A stretch of DNA of 64,000 nucleotides from Brevundimonas aveniformis DSM 17977 (lineage in GTDB: Bacteria > Pseudomonadota > Alphaproteobacteria > Caulobacterales > Caulobacteraceae), in the NCBI RefSeq assembly GCF_000428765.1, contig NZ_AUAO01000003.1, positions 434,001 to 498,000 of the forward strand, given 5' to 3'. The first letter of the stretch is position 1; every line of letters starts with the position of its first letter. The notes beneath the pieces were generated by a model, which saw only the letters and a list, made by a program, of their open reading frames with translations, was not told where the DNA came from and ran no database searches. Positions 36,588-45,900 of this stretch are shown one piece after another. Both the position numbers and the translations under genes were made by a program.

Positions 36588-37205
36588 TTAGGAGGCGTAG
36601 TATTCGACGACCAGGTTCGGTTCCATCTTCACGGCGTACGGAACTTCAGCCAGCTCCGGCACGCGGATCATGCGGATCGAGAAGCCGCGATCACCAACTT
36701 CGAGGTAATCCGGGATGTCGCGTTCCGAGGACTGCAGGGCTTCGAGCACCAGCGCCATGGCGCGGGACTTTTCCTTGACCTCGACGACGTCGCCCAGCTT
36801 CACGCGGTAGGAGGCGATGTTCACCTTCTTGCCGTTGACGGTGACGTGGCCATGGTTGACGAACTGGCGCGCGGCCCAGACGGTCGGGACGAACTTGGCG
36901 CGGTAGACGATGGCGTCCAGGCGCTGTTCCAGCAGACCGATCAGGTTCTCCGAGGTGTTGCCCTTGCGGCGCGCAGCCTCGTCGTAGGTACGGCGGAACT
37001 GCTTCTCGGTCAGGTTGCCGTAGTAGCCCTTGAGCTTCTGCTTGGCCTTCAGCTGGAGGCCAAAGTCTGAAACCTTGGACTTGCGGCGCTGGCCGTGCTG
37101 GCCGGGGCCGTACTGGCGCTTGTTGACCGGGGACTTGGACCGGCCCCACAGGTTTTCACCCATGGCGCGGTCGATCTTGTACTTGGCGCTGTGGCGCTTC
37201 GACAT
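36588..37205 (-). CDS. rpsD: 30S ribosomal protein S4
   Basis: 205 residues, full length: [20 protein letters not shown] start, the S4 RNA-binding region [33 protein letters not shown], and the end [11 protein letters not shown]. An assembly protein of the small subunit. It stands alone with its own terminator downstream and an upstream hairpin. Confidence 0.98.
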   Translation of the reverse strand: MSKRHSAKYKIDRAMGENLWGRSKSPVNKRQYGPGQHGQRRKSKVSDFGLQLKAKQKLKGYYGNLTEKQFRRTYDEAARRKGNTSENLIGLLEQRLDAIVYRAKFVPTVWAARQFVNHGHVTVNGKKVNIASYRVKLGDVVEVKEKSRAMALVLEALQSSERDIPDYLEVGDRGFSIRMIRVPELAEVPYAVKMEPNLVVEYYAS

Positions 37206-37294
37206 AAACGTCTCTCTATGCGGATGCGGCCCGGCCTCCCCGGTATTGGGAAGGCGATCTCAACGGCGGTCCACGCATCGTCCGTAATAGATCG

Positions 37295-37317
37295 CGCCCC
37301 GGTTTATGGCCGGGGCG
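37295..37317 (-). terminator. Hairpin between trmJ and rpsD
   Basis: An eight-base GC stem (cgccccgg/ccggggcg) with a seven-base loop, downstream of trmJ and upstream of rpsD. There is no T run after it, so it could be a weak terminator or a structure in the rpsD leader. Confidence 0.5.
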
Positions 37318-37339
37318 TGAAGGCGGCGCTTATGGCGGA

Positions 37340-38113
37340 TCAGTCCTGCGAAGTCAAATCCCGCGCCCGGCGTTCAAGTATCCGACCGCGCCCCCGCGCT
37401 AGGGCCACGACCATCCCTCTGAGCGTCCGCACCTCCTGAGACGACAGTTCGGCCCGATTGAGCATGGCGCGGATGGCCCGCATCATGGTCGGCTTCTTCT
37501 CCGGCGGATGAAAGAAACCGCCCAGCTCCAGCTCGGTTTCCAAATGCCCGAACATGCCTTCAACCTCATTGGCAGGGGCCGGCGGTTCAGCCTCGCCAAA
37601 GATACCGGGCGGCGCTGCATCCACCGCCACACGCCACTCATAGGCGTTGATCGACACGGCTTGCGCCAGGTTCAGGGAGCGATGACGCTCATCTACCGGG
37701 ATCGTCACGATTGCCTGGCACAGGACCAGCTCATCGGTCTCTAGCCCGGTCCGCTCGCCTCCGAAAAGCAAGCCCGTCCGCTGCCCCGTCGCTGATCGGC
37801 TATAGAGATCGGACGCCGCCTCACGCGGGGTGACGATGGGCATACGCAGGCCGCGCGGTCGGCCTGTCGTAGCCAGCACCCGCTCCAGATCAGACACCGC
37901 CTCGGCCACACTGTCGAACACCCGCAGGTCGTCCAGAACCCAGTCCGCGCCCGATGCGGCCGCCCACGCACGGTCCTGGGGCCAGCCATCACGGGGGGAG
38001 ACGATGCGGAGCTCCGTCAGGCCGAAATTGGCCATCACGCGCGCCACCGCTCCAATGTTCTCAGCAAGCTGCGGCTTGTCGAGAATGACAACGGGGGCAG
38101 TCATCTTGGACAT
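37340..38113 (-). CDS. trmJ: tRNA (cytidine/uridine-2'-O-)-methyltransferase TrmJ
   Basis: 257 residues of the SpoU family: VILDKPQLAENIGAVARVMANFGL, VSPRDGWPQDRAWAAASGA, LLFGGERTGLETDEL and the knot motif SLNLAQAVSINAYEW. It methylates the 2'-OH of position 32 in tRNA. It lies just after the histidine kinase gene (two-base gap), same strand. Confidence 0.9.
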   Translation of the reverse strand: MSKMTAPVVILDKPQLAENIGAVARVMANFGLTELRIVSPRDGWPQDRAWAAASGADWVLDDLRVFDSVAEAVSDLERVLATTGRPRGLRMPIVTPREAASDLYSRSATGQRTGLLFGGERTGLETDELVLCQAIVTIPVDERHRSLNLAQAVSINAYEWRVAVDAAPPGIFGEAEPPAPANEVEGMFGHLETELELGGFFHPPEKKPTMMRAIRAMLNRAELSSQEVRTLRGMVVALARGRGRILERRARDLTSQD

Positions 38114-38115
38114 CT

Positions 38116-39513
38116 CTAGAGATCAAACACCAGCGAGGCCGACAGGCCCTTGGGACCATAGACATAGGCCACTTCGGTTCGCAGGTCGCGGGCCATCGCG
38201 GCGATGATGGTCTTGCCCAGGCCGGTGCCCTTGGGTGTGTCCTTGGCCTCACTCACGCCGATGCCATCGTCCTCAACCGTCAACCGGGCCCGCCCCTCAG
38301 CCTCGCGTTTGAGGCGGATGCGGATTTCTCCGTCGCTGTCGGGATAAGCGTATTTGACCGCATTGGTCACCAACTCGGCGACCAGGACGCCGACCGCGAC
38401 CGTGCGGTCGGTGGTGGTCTTCAACCGTTCGGCTTCGACCGAAAGCGCACACGCTCGCTCACCGGAGCACAGGGACTGTCTCAGCTCATCCACCAGGCTG
38501 GTCAAATAGGCATCGAGCTCAACCTGGCTCATGTCGTCGGACGTGTAGAGCTGACGGTGAACACGAGAGACAGCCTCGATCCGCGCCTGGGTCGCCGAGA
38601 AGGCCTCGCGCGCGCGTTCATCGTTGATCGAACGGCGCTGGAGCGTGATGAAACTCGAAACCAGCTGGAGCGAATTGCCGACGCGATGATTGACCTCGCG
38701 TAGCATGGCCTCGGCGCGGTCCCGCGCCCGCTCGACCTCACGATTGGCCAGCACGAGGTCTTCGGTCCGCTCAGCCACAGCGCGCTCCAGACCCAGATTG
38801 ACCTCATCCAGCTCGTCATGGGCCCGCATGATGGCCTTGAAGTTCCGCGAGAACTGAAAGATGGCCAGACCGGCGACGAGCACGATGAGGATTGAGCCCA
38901 GCGTGCTGAACCACAGGTTCGCCTGCCGCGCCCGATTGGCCGCACGTTCCCGCTCGCGCAGGTTGTCGCGCGCGACCTGATCGATTTCATCGAAGCGTTG
39001 CTGGATCTCCTGAACCAGGCTGGCTCCACGCCCCGATCTCAGCACCTCGACGGCCTGGACGAAGCGCCCATCGCGGGCATCCCGGACGACCTGCTCGGTC
39101 ATGGTCATCCCCTCCTCAATCAGAGGGCGGGTGCCTTCGAGGCGACGCAGCTGATCCGGTTCATCCCGCAGTAGCGTTCTCACCGCTTCAAAGTCGTCCA
39201 GAAGCTCCAGTCGCGATTCTCGTTCGGCCCGCAGGAAGGATTCCTGGCCTGTCAGCAGATAGCCACGCTCGGCGGCCACGGCATCGACAATGCGATGCTC
39301 GGTCTGGTCCAGCGCACGCCGTACATCGCGTGCGTGTTCAACCGCTGCAGAATGGTCGCTCAGGGCATTGGCGGTCCACAAGGACACCCCGCTGGTCGCC
39401 AGAAGCGCCAGAAAGCCCAACAGGGCCAGGCCAAGTGTCGGCCCGCCGAACCCGCGCGCACGCGCGCTCGAGATCAGGCCTTGCAAGCTACGAAAACGAA
39501 AGGGTTGCGGCAC
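38116..39513 (-). CDS. CHASE3 sensor histidine kinase, HisKA_2/HWE-type
   Basis: 465 residues with GTG start. Two transmembrane segments (about 27-45 and 203-223) bracket a CHASE3-like sensing region (SAAVEHARDVRRALDQTEHRI, ERGYLLTG). The kinase part has LREVNHRVGNSLQLVSSFITLQ as the HisKA_2 phosphoacceptor helix and an ATPase with ELVTNAVKYAYP, DDGIGV and GTGLGKTI. Its partner regulator is not next to it. It directly follows flhA at the 3' side, 27 bp away, which may link it to motility or surface sensing. Confidence 0.85.
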   Translation of the reverse strand: MPQPFRFRSLQGLISSARARGFGGPTLGLALLGFLALLATSGVSLWTANALSDHSAAVEHARDVRRALDQTEHRIVDAVAAERGYLLTGQESFLRAERESRLELLDDFEAVRTLLRDEPDQLRRLEGTRPLIEEGMTMTEQVVRDARDGRFVQAVEVLRSGRGASLVQEIQQRFDEIDQVARDNLRERERAANRARQANLWFSTLGSILIVLVAGLAIFQFSRNFKAIMRAHDELDEVNLGLERAVAERTEDLVLANREVERARDRAEAMLREVNHRVGNSLQLVSSFITLQRRSINDERAREAFSATQARIEAVSRVHRQLYTSDDMSQVELDAYLTSLVDELRQSLCSGERACALSVEAERLKTTTDRTVAVGVLVAELVTNAVKYAYPDSDGEIRIRLKREAEGRARLTVEDDGIGVSEAKDTPKGTGLGKTIIAAMARDLRTEVAYVYGPKGLSASLVFDL

Positions 39514-39540
39514 TGCGCATCCCTAGCCCGTCTTGACGGC

Positions 39541-41625
39541 CTAAACCACGCCAATCGTCTTGAGGCGGGCACGGGGATGAACCTCGTTCTGACTCATCAC
39601 CACCGTCTGGCCGCGGAATCGTTCGATGATCGACCGCACGAACGGTCGAATCCCCGGCCCGGTCAGCAGCACCGCTGCATCGCCCGACTGAGCCGCTCGC
39701 TCGAACACGTCGCGGACTTCGCGAATGAAAGCCTGGAGCTTGGACGGAGCCATGGCCAGTTGCCTGTCCTCGCCCTGCCCCACCAGCGACTCGGCAAAGG
39801 CGGCTTCCCAGTCCGGCGACAGGGTGATGATCGGAAGCGACCCGTCCGGGCCCTGGTTCTGGAAGCATATCTGCTTGGCCAGACGGGTACGAACATGCTC
39901 GACCAACTGGGTCACACTGGCCGTATGAGGAGCCGCCTCTGCCAGGCCTTCGAGAATGGTCGGCAAGTCGCGGATCGATACGCGTTCACGCAGCAGGGCC
40001 TGAAGCACCCGTTGAACCGTCGTGGTCGTCACCACCGACGGGATCAGGTCATCGACCAGCTTCTTCTGCTCCTCCGGCAGATCCTTCAGCAGCTTCTGGA
40101 CCTCTGCGTAGGACAGCAGGTCCGGCATGTTGTCCTTGAGAATTTCGGTCAGATGGGTGGTCAGCACCGTCGACGGGTCGACCAGGGTGTATCCCCGGAA
40201 CGTCGCCTCTTCGCGCAACGACTCGTCGATCCAGGTCGCCGGCAGGCCAAACGCCGGCTCACGCATATGTTCGCCCGGAAGCTCAACCTGACGTCCCGCG
40301 GGGTCCATGGCCATGAGCTGGCCCAGTCGAACCTCACCGGCACCAGCCTCCATTTCCTTGATACGGATGGCATAGGCCTGGGTCGCCAGACGCATATTGT
40401 CGAGAATTCGCACCGGCGGCATGACGAAGCCGAACTCCGCCGCGAGTGTCCGCCTTAACGCCTTGATCTGGTCGGTCAGTCGACGCCCCTCGAGATCATT
40501 GATCAGGCTCAACAGCGCATAGCCCAGCTCAATCTTCACATCATCGATGGCCAGGGCGTTGGAAATCGGTTCTTCGGCCTGTTCAACGGGAGCTACCTCT
40601 TCCACCGGCGGCGGCACGTTGCGTTTGCGGCCCTCGTGCCAGGCCAGGAAGCCGGTGGCGATGGCGATGCCCGCGAACGGCAGGATCGGCATTCCGGGGA
40701 TCAGCCCGATCACGCCCGAAGTCGCCGCCACCATGCCCAGCGACACCGGATTGGTGGCCAACTGGGCCACCAGCGCCTTGTCAGCAGAACCTTCAACCCC
40801 CGCCTTGGACACCAGAAAGCCCGCCGCGATCGACACGATCAGGGCCGGCACCTGCGTCACCAGACCATCGCCGATGGTCATCACCACATAGGAATTGGCG
40901 GCGTCCCCGGCCGGCATCTGGTGCTGCATCATCCCGATCAGGATGCCGCCGATGGCGTTGATGGCGGTGATGATCAGCCCGGCGACGGCGTCGCCGCGAA
41001 CGAACTTGGAGGCACCGTCCATGGCACCGAAGAAGGTCGATTCCTGCTCCAGCTCTTTGCGGCGGCGCTTGGCCTCTGTCTCGTCGATCAGGCCGGCGGA
41101 CAGGTCCGCGTCGATGGCCATCTGCTTGCCGGGCATCGAATCCAGGGTGAAGCGCGCGCTGACCTCGGCGATCCGGGTCGATCCCTTGGTGATGACCACG
41201 AAGTTCACCACCAGCAGGATCGCAAACACGATCAGCCCGATGACGAAATTGCCGCTCATCATCAGCTGGCCGAAGCCCTGGATGATCTGACCTGCGCTGT
41301 CCGCGCCCTCGTGGCCATGGCTAAGGATCAGCCGCGTCGACGCCAGATTCAGCCCCAGTCGGAACAGGGTCGCCACCAGCAGCACCGTCGGGAAGATGGC
41401 GAAGTCCAGCGGCCGCTTGATCAGCAGCGACGTCATCAGGATCAGCACCGATGACATGATCGACAGCGCCAGCAGCACGTCGAGCATCATCGTCGGGATC
41501 GGCACGATGAGCAGCACGACGATAAGCAGCACGCCCAACGCCAGGGCGACCTCGCCACGCATCAGCCACCCCATCACCTCGCGGGTGGTCAGGCGGTTCG
41601 AAGCGGGAACGGCGGCGTCGGTCAT
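39541..41625 (-). CDS. flhA: Flagellar export apparatus protein FlhA
   Basis: 694 residues. The N-terminal half has about eight membrane segments (ALALGVLLIVVLLIVPIPTMM and others) and the FHIPEP signature RIAEVSARFTLDSMPGKQMAIDADL; the cytoplasmic half carries the export-gate domains. It controls substrate passage through the flagellar secretion system. Its ATG lies one base after the beta-lactamase stop, so the two are read together downstream of flbD. Confidence 0.96.
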   Translation of the reverse strand: MTDAAVPASNRLTTREVMGWLMRGEVALALGVLLIVVLLIVPIPTMMLDVLLALSIMSSVLILMTSLLIKRPLDFAIFPTVLLVATLFRLGLNLASTRLILSHGHEGADSAGQIIQGFGQLMMSGNFVIGLIVFAILLVVNFVVITKGSTRIAEVSARFTLDSMPGKQMAIDADLSAGLIDETEAKRRRKELEQESTFFGAMDGASKFVRGDAVAGLIITAINAIGGILIGMMQHQMPAGDAANSYVVMTIGDGLVTQVPALIVSIAAGFLVSKAGVEGSADKALVAQLATNPVSLGMVAATSGVIGLIPGMPILPFAGIAIATGFLAWHEGRKRNVPPPVEEVAPVEQAEEPISNALAIDDVKIELGYALLSLINDLEGRRLTDQIKALRRTLAAEFGFVMPPVRILDNMRLATQAYAIRIKEMEAGAGEVRLGQLMAMDPAGRQVELPGEHMREPAFGLPATWIDESLREEATFRGYTLVDPSTVLTTHLTEILKDNMPDLLSYAEVQKLLKDLPEEQKKLVDDLIPSVVTTTTVQRVLQALLRERVSIRDLPTILEGLAEAAPHTASVTQLVEHVRTRLAKQICFQNQGPDGSLPIITLSPDWEAAFAESLVGQGEDRQLAMAPSKLQAFIREVRDVFERAAQSGDAAVLLTGPGIRPFVRSIIERFRGQTVVMSQNEVHPRARLKTIGVV

Positions 41626-42489
41626 CTAGCTCAGGGCCTCGACCACACGGCGGGTCGCTTCGGCGATAGCGGCTTCGCCAAGGCTGAAGTCATCAGATTC
41701 GCGGCCCTGCCAGAAGACTGCGATGTGGATCGGATGCCCGCCCGGCGGGATCAACAGTCCAATGTCGTTCACAGGCCCGCGGCTGCTTGTGCCGGTCTTG
41801 TGCGCCACTTCCCAGCCAACCGGCACGCCGGCTCTCAATCGGTTAGGCCCGCTCGGGCTGGCGAACAGCCAGCTCATCAACAGGGATCGTGACATCGACG
41901 ACAACCGCGTCACGTCGTCAGCGAACAGGGTCTGAAGATTGGCGACGAACTGGCCCGGGGTGGTCGTATCGCGCGCATCCCCGACCCCGTTCAACTCGGG
42001 CTCGAGCCGATCAACGTTGGTGACGGTGTCTCCGATCCGCCGATACCAGTCCCGCCAGGCTGTCAGCCCGCCCATCTCGCGAATGAGAATATTGGCGGCC
42101 GGGTTGTCACTAACCTCAACAGTCGCCTGGCAAAGCGCCTGGATTGTCAGGGTCCCGCCAACGGCCTGCCCTGTCACCGGCGCGTGGCTGACCATATCCG
42201 CTGCCGTCATCGCGACGGGGCGGTCGAGTTGCTCGTCTCCCGCCTGGACCCGCTCCAGGGTCGCCGCCGCCAGAAACAGCTTGAAGGTCGAGCAATAGGT
42301 GAACCGCTCATGGGCACGCCAGGACGTGGCCCGGCCATTCCGAACCGCCTGAACGCCGATCCGCCCCCCGACCTCGAGCGATGACAAATCCAGATCCGAG
42401 GCCGACGCACGCGCGCGCAAACCGGGGATGCAGGCGCTGAGGCCCACTCCGCCCAAACCGGCTAGCCATGCGCGCCGGTCTATCGCCAT
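41626..42489 (-). CDS. bla: Class A beta-lactamase
   Basis: 287 residues. A twin-arginine-like signal (DRRAWLAGLGGVGLSAC) also offers a lipobox-like Cys. Class A motifs are complete: CSTFK (Ser70-x-x-Lys73), SDN (130-132), EPELN (Glu166, Asn170) and HKTGT (234-236). A Cys precedes Ser70 but position 238 is Ser, so no KPC-type disulfide is expected. It should hydrolyse beta-lactams in the periplasm. It overlaps flbD by ATGA and abuts flhA, inside the flagellar operon, so its expression is probably tied to flagellar genes. Confidence 0.93.
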   Translation of the reverse strand: MAIDRRAWLAGLGGVGLSACIPGLRARASASDLDLSSLEVGGRIGVQAVRNGRATSWRAHERFTYCSTFKLFLAAATLERVQAGDEQLDRPVAMTAADMVSHAPVTGQAVGGTLTIQALCQATVEVSDNPAANILIREMGGLTAWRDWYRRIGDTVTNVDRLEPELNGVGDARDTTTPGQFVANLQTLFADDVTRLSSMSRSLLMSWLFASPSGPNRLRAGVPVGWEVAHKTGTSSRGPVNDIGLLIPPGGHPIHIAVFWQGRESDDFSLGEAAIAEATRRVVEALS

Positions 42490-43850
42490 CAGGCCGCCGC
42501 CACACCCGATTGCGGCGAGGGAACATCGACGCCGGCGGCGGTGTATTCGTTCAGCTTGTTTCTGAGCGTACGGATCGAGATGCCCAGAATGTTGGCCGCG
42601 TGGGTGCGATTGCCCAGACAGTGGCTCAGCGTGTCCAGGATCAGGGTCTGCTCCATCTGGGCCACCGTCTGGCCAACAAAAGCGCGCGAAACCGCGTCTG
42701 CCGCCTGAGCGGCACGGCCCGCCGGTCCCTGGTCCAGTGAAGCCAGCGGCTTGCCGTCCGGCAGGGCGATGGCGTCCTCGTCGATCTCCGTCCCTGTCGC
42801 CAAAAGAACGGCCCGGTGCATCGCATTTTCCAGCTCCCGGACGTTGCCGGGCCAGGCGTGGGCGCGCATTCGCGACTGAGCCCCCGCTGACAGCGGGCGA
42901 TGCGCCAGACCGTTCGCGGCGGCGTACTTCTTGATGAAGTGCTCGGACAGGACCGTGACATCCGCCGGGCGCTCCCGAAGGGCGGGCAGCCGCAGATTCA
43001 CGACATTCAACCGATACAGCAGGTCCTCGCGGAAGCTGCCGTCCCGTACGGCCTTGCTCAGGTCACGGTTCGAGGTCGCCAGAATGCGAATGTCCACCTT
43101 GACTGGCTTGTTGCCGCCAACGCGATCAATCACCCGCTCCTGGATGGCCCGCAGCAGCTTGGCCTGGAGCCGGGCATCCATCTCCGAGATTTCATCCAGC
43201 AAGAGGGTGCCGCCATCGGCCTCTTCAAACTTGCCGATCCTGCGCGCCACGGCGCCCGTGAAGGCCCCCTTCTCATGTCCGAACAACTCGGATTCGAGCA
43301 GATTGTCCGGGATGGCCGCACAGTTGACACTGATGAAGGGTTTGTCCGCCCGGCGTGATTTCTGGTGCAGGTAGCGCGCCATGACTTCCTTGCCGACGCC
43401 GCTCTCGCCGGTGATCAGAACCGAGGCTTCCGACTTGGCCACCTGATCCGCCAGCCGAATGACCGCTTCCATGGCCGGGTCACGGCTGACCATGGGGCGT
43501 TGATCGTCCGACACCGCCGACAGGATCGCCGCGATCAGATCCGCTTCGGGCGGCAATGGGATGAATTCCTGGGCCCCGGCATGGATGGCGGCAGCGGCCT
43601 TGTCAGGATCGGCACCGACGCCGCAGGCGACGACCGGCACATGAATGCGCTCTGCCTCATTGGCCGCGATCAGGCCTGCGATATCGAGGTCATAGTCGAC
43701 CATCAACAGATCGGCCCCCTGTCCGCGTCGCAGCGTCTCGGTCGCCTGGTCCGTGCGTTCGACGTGGCTGACCTTGGCCCCCTGGGCCATAGCCATCTTC
43801 ACCGCCGCCGCCAGCTGTCCGCTCAGTCTTCCGACCACCAGAAGCCGCAT
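42489..43850 (-). CDS. flbD: Flagellar sigma-54 transcription activator FlbD
   Basis: 453 residues. A response-regulator-like receiver, an AAA+ sigma-54 domain (GESGVGKEV, GAFTGAVARRIGKFEEADGGTLLLDEI) and a C-terminal Fis-type helix-turn-helix (RTHAANILGISIRTLRNKL). It activates late flagellar promoters and represses fliF in Caulobacter. GGAGAAACGATC precedes its ATG. Third from the end of the fliF operon; coupled to the beta-lactamase gene. Confidence 0.93.
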   Translation of the reverse strand: MRLLVVGRLSGQLAAAVKMAMAQGAKVSHVERTDQATETLRRGQGADLLMVDYDLDIAGLIAANEAERIHVPVVACGVGADPDKAAAAIHAGAQEFIPLPPEADLIAAILSAVSDDQRPMVSRDPAMEAVIRLADQVAKSEASVLITGESGVGKEVMARYLHQKSRRADKPFISVNCAAIPDNLLESELFGHEKGAFTGAVARRIGKFEEADGGTLLLDEISEMDARLQAKLLRAIQERVIDRVGGNKPVKVDIRILATSNRDLSKAVRDGSFREDLLYRLNVVNLRLPALRERPADVTVLSEHFIKKYAAANGLAHRPLSAGAQSRMRAHAWPGNVRELENAMHRAVLLATGTEIDEDAIALPDGKPLASLDQGPAGRAAQAADAVSRAFVGQTVAQMEQTLILDTLSHCLGNRTHAANILGISIRTLRNKLNEYTAAGVDVPSPQSGVAAA

Positions 43851-43880
43851 GATCGTTTCTCCTACCTAGAGGGTCGCCGT

Positions 43881-44216
43881 TCAGGCGGCCTGGTCTTCAC
43901 TCTTGATGATTTCAGTCATGGTCACACCCAATCGATCATCGACGACGACGACCTCACCACGTGCGACCAGCCGGTTGTTCACATAGATGTCGATGGCTTC
44001 GCCGACCTTCCGGTCCAGTTCGAGCACACTCCCGGCACCCAGCTTGAGCAGTTGGGCGACGCTCATGTTGGCCTTGCCCAGCACCGCCGAAATTCCGACG
44101 GGGACATCGAAGACCGGGGCCAGATCGACCGCCGCCTTTTCTTCACCCGAGTCCGCCGGAACCAGGGCGTTGGACTCTTGAAACTCTTCCAGGGGCAGGT
44201 CGTTGTCAGCCATCAC
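43881..44216 (-). CDS. fliN: Flagellar motor switch protein FliN
   Basis: 111 residues. The SpoA/C-ring domain is clear: LAPVFDVPVGISAVLGKANMSVAQLLKLGAGSVLELDRKVGEAIDIYVNNRLVARGEVVVVDDRLGVTMTEII. It assembles with FliG and FliM in the switch. Its start overlaps flbE. Confidence 0.93.
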   Translation of the reverse strand: MMADNDLPLEEFQESNALVPADSGEEKAAVDLAPVFDVPVGISAVLGKANMSVAQLLKLGAGSVLELDRKVGEAIDIYVNNRLVARGEVVVVDDRLGVTMTEIIKSEDQAA

Positions 44217-44863
44217 TGGTCTCCATCCATCAGGTCAATTCCACCATCTGCCTCGGCCGACAGCGCGGCTGACAGGGCCGCGCGAACGCGGTCGACTGCT
44301 TCGGTGGGGTTGTATTCCGCTCGGCCGTCCGGCCATTCGATTGTGAAGGCAGCCGCCTGGAGGGCCGGCTCATCACGAACCAGAACACGGCCCGCAAAGC
44401 CGGCTTCGCCGACGGCCCGCTCAACCGTCGCCTGGGCATCGCCCCCGCCGCCATTGAGCCGAACGACCAGCCGCGTCGTACCCGACAACTCTTCGCTCAA
44501 GGCTTCCAGGGCGGCGGCCAGCGGGGCCTGCGGAAAACGCTCCAGAGCCTCGCTGCTGAGCACGCCCCCAATTTCCATTGCCAGGTCGGCGGCATGGCTG
44601 CGATAGCGCGCGACCACTTGATCCAGTCCACCCAGGGCCTGGACACAGGCATCTGCGATCTGGCCCAGCGCGCGGGCCGTTTCGCTTTCGTCGCGCCCCC
44701 GCTGATCGGCCTGTCCCTCGGCGAAGGCGTCGGCGCGGATCGCTTCAACCTCGGCTGGGGAATAGGCACGGCGCATGCGCGCCACCGGGGCCTGCGACAG
44801 GATCTGGCCGTCCTCGTCGAACCAGGTATCAAAATCGAACTTGCGGGGCGCGGACTCGGTCAT
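44213..44863 (-). CDS. flbE: FliH-like flagellar protein FlbE
   Basis: 216 residues. An alanine- and glutamate-rich helical N-terminal part (YSPAEVEAIRADAFAEGQADQRG) and a C-terminal FliH/FlbE-type domain place it as the regulator of the export ATPase. Identification rests mainly on position between fliG and fliN in the Caulobacter order; sequence conservation in this family is low. Confidence 0.75.
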   Translation of the reverse strand: MTESAPRKFDFDTWFDEDGQILSQAPVARMRRAYSPAEVEAIRADAFAEGQADQRGRDESETARALGQIADACVQALGGLDQVVARYRSHAADLAMEIGGVLSSEALERFPQAPLAAALEALSEELSGTTRLVVRLNGGGGDAQATVERAVGEAGFAGRVLVRDEPALQAAAFTIEWPDGRAEYNPTEAVDRVRAALSAALSAEADGGIDLMDGDQ

Positions 44864-45900
44864 CAGTAGATCAACTCGTCATCGCCACCCTGGCCGGCGA
44901 GCATGATTTCGCCCTTGGCCGCCAGATCCTTGGCGACCTGCACCATGGTCGTCTGAGCATTGTCGACGTCCTTCAGACGGACAGGCCCCATCGAGTCCAT
45001 ATCGTCGCGCATGATCTTGGCGGCTCGCTCACTCATGTTGGAGAAGAACATCTCGCGCAGAGTGTCGGACGCCCCCTTCATGGCCAGCCCCAGTTGATCC
45101 TTCTCGACGGCCCGCAACAGCGTCTGGACGCCGCCGGGATCCAACCGGGACAGGTCTTCGAACACAAACATCAGGGCGCGAATCCGTTCGGCGGATTCGC
45201 GATTGCGTTCTTCCAGGGCAGTCACAAAGCGGCTCTCGGTCTGCCGGTCGAAGTTGTTGAAGATCTCCGCCATCATTTCGTGGCTGTCCCGCTTTGATGT
45301 GCGGGCCAGGTTCGACATGAATTCGTTGCGTAGCGTCTGCTCGATCTTGTCGAGAATCTCGCGCTGAACCGGTTCCATGCGCAGCATCCGCTGCACACAT
45401 TCCAGGGCAAAGTCCTCCGGCAGCGCCGTCAGGACCCGCGAGGCGTGTTCCGGCTTCACCTTCGATAGAACCACGGCCACCGTCTGCGGGTACTCGTTCT
45501 TGAGGTAGTTGGCCAAAACCACCTCGTTCACATTGCCCAGCTTGTCCCACATGGTGCGCCCCGCCGGGCCGCGGATTTCCTCCATCAGGCCGTCGACCTT
45601 GTCGGGCGACATGAACGACGTCAGCAGGCGTTGGGTCTGCTCGAATGACCCCATGATGGAACCGGCCCCACCCACGCCCGAGACGAATTCGACCAGGATG
45701 TCCTCGACCACATTGGCCTGGACGTTGCCCAGTGAGGCCATGGCCTGGGAGATTTCCTTGATCTCCTCCTCGTCCAGGCTTTCCCACAGGCGTGTGTGCT
45801 CCTCGCCCAGCGCCAGCAGGATCACAGCGGCCCGCTCGGGGCCGGTCAGCCGCTTGGCGTCATCGACGGACGGCTTTCGAGTGACCAGACGCCCCGCCAT
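44863..45900 (-). CDS. fliG: Flagellar motor switch protein FliG
   Basis: 345 residues. [29 protein letters not shown] start, the middle-domain motif HPQT-type region as [15 protein letters not shown], and a charged C-terminal helix region ([23 protein letters not shown]) that faces the stator. Overlaps fliF and flbE by a few bases. Confidence 0.95.
   Translation of the reverse strand: MAGRLVTRKPSVDDAKRLTGPERAAVILLALGEEHTRLWESLDEEEIKEISQAMASLGNVQANVVEDILVEFVSGVGGAGSIMGSFEQTQRLLTSFMSPDKVDGLMEEIRGPAGRTMWDKLGNVNEVVLANYLKNEYPQTVAVVLSKVKPEHASRVLTALPEDFALECVQRMLRMEPVQREILDKIEQTLRNEFMSNLARTSKRDSHEMMAEIFNNFDRQTESRFVTALEERNRESAERIRALMFVFEDLSRLDPGGVQTLLRAVEKDQLGLAMKGASDTLREMFFSNMSERAAKIMRDDMDSMGPVRLKDVDNAQTTMVQVAKDLAAKGEIMLAGQGGDDELIY

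Noticed and set aside
36588-37205. Possible S4 autoregulatory site
   Set aside because: Only a plain GC hairpin is seen upstream; no pseudoknot could be supported by eye.
39295-40458. Plus-strand ORF of 387 codons opposite flhA and the kinase
   Set aside because: Shadow of two well-identified genes on the other strand.
43365-44606. Plus-strand ORF of 413 codons
   Set aside because: Opposite flbD, fliN and flbE, all clearly identified; no domain visible.
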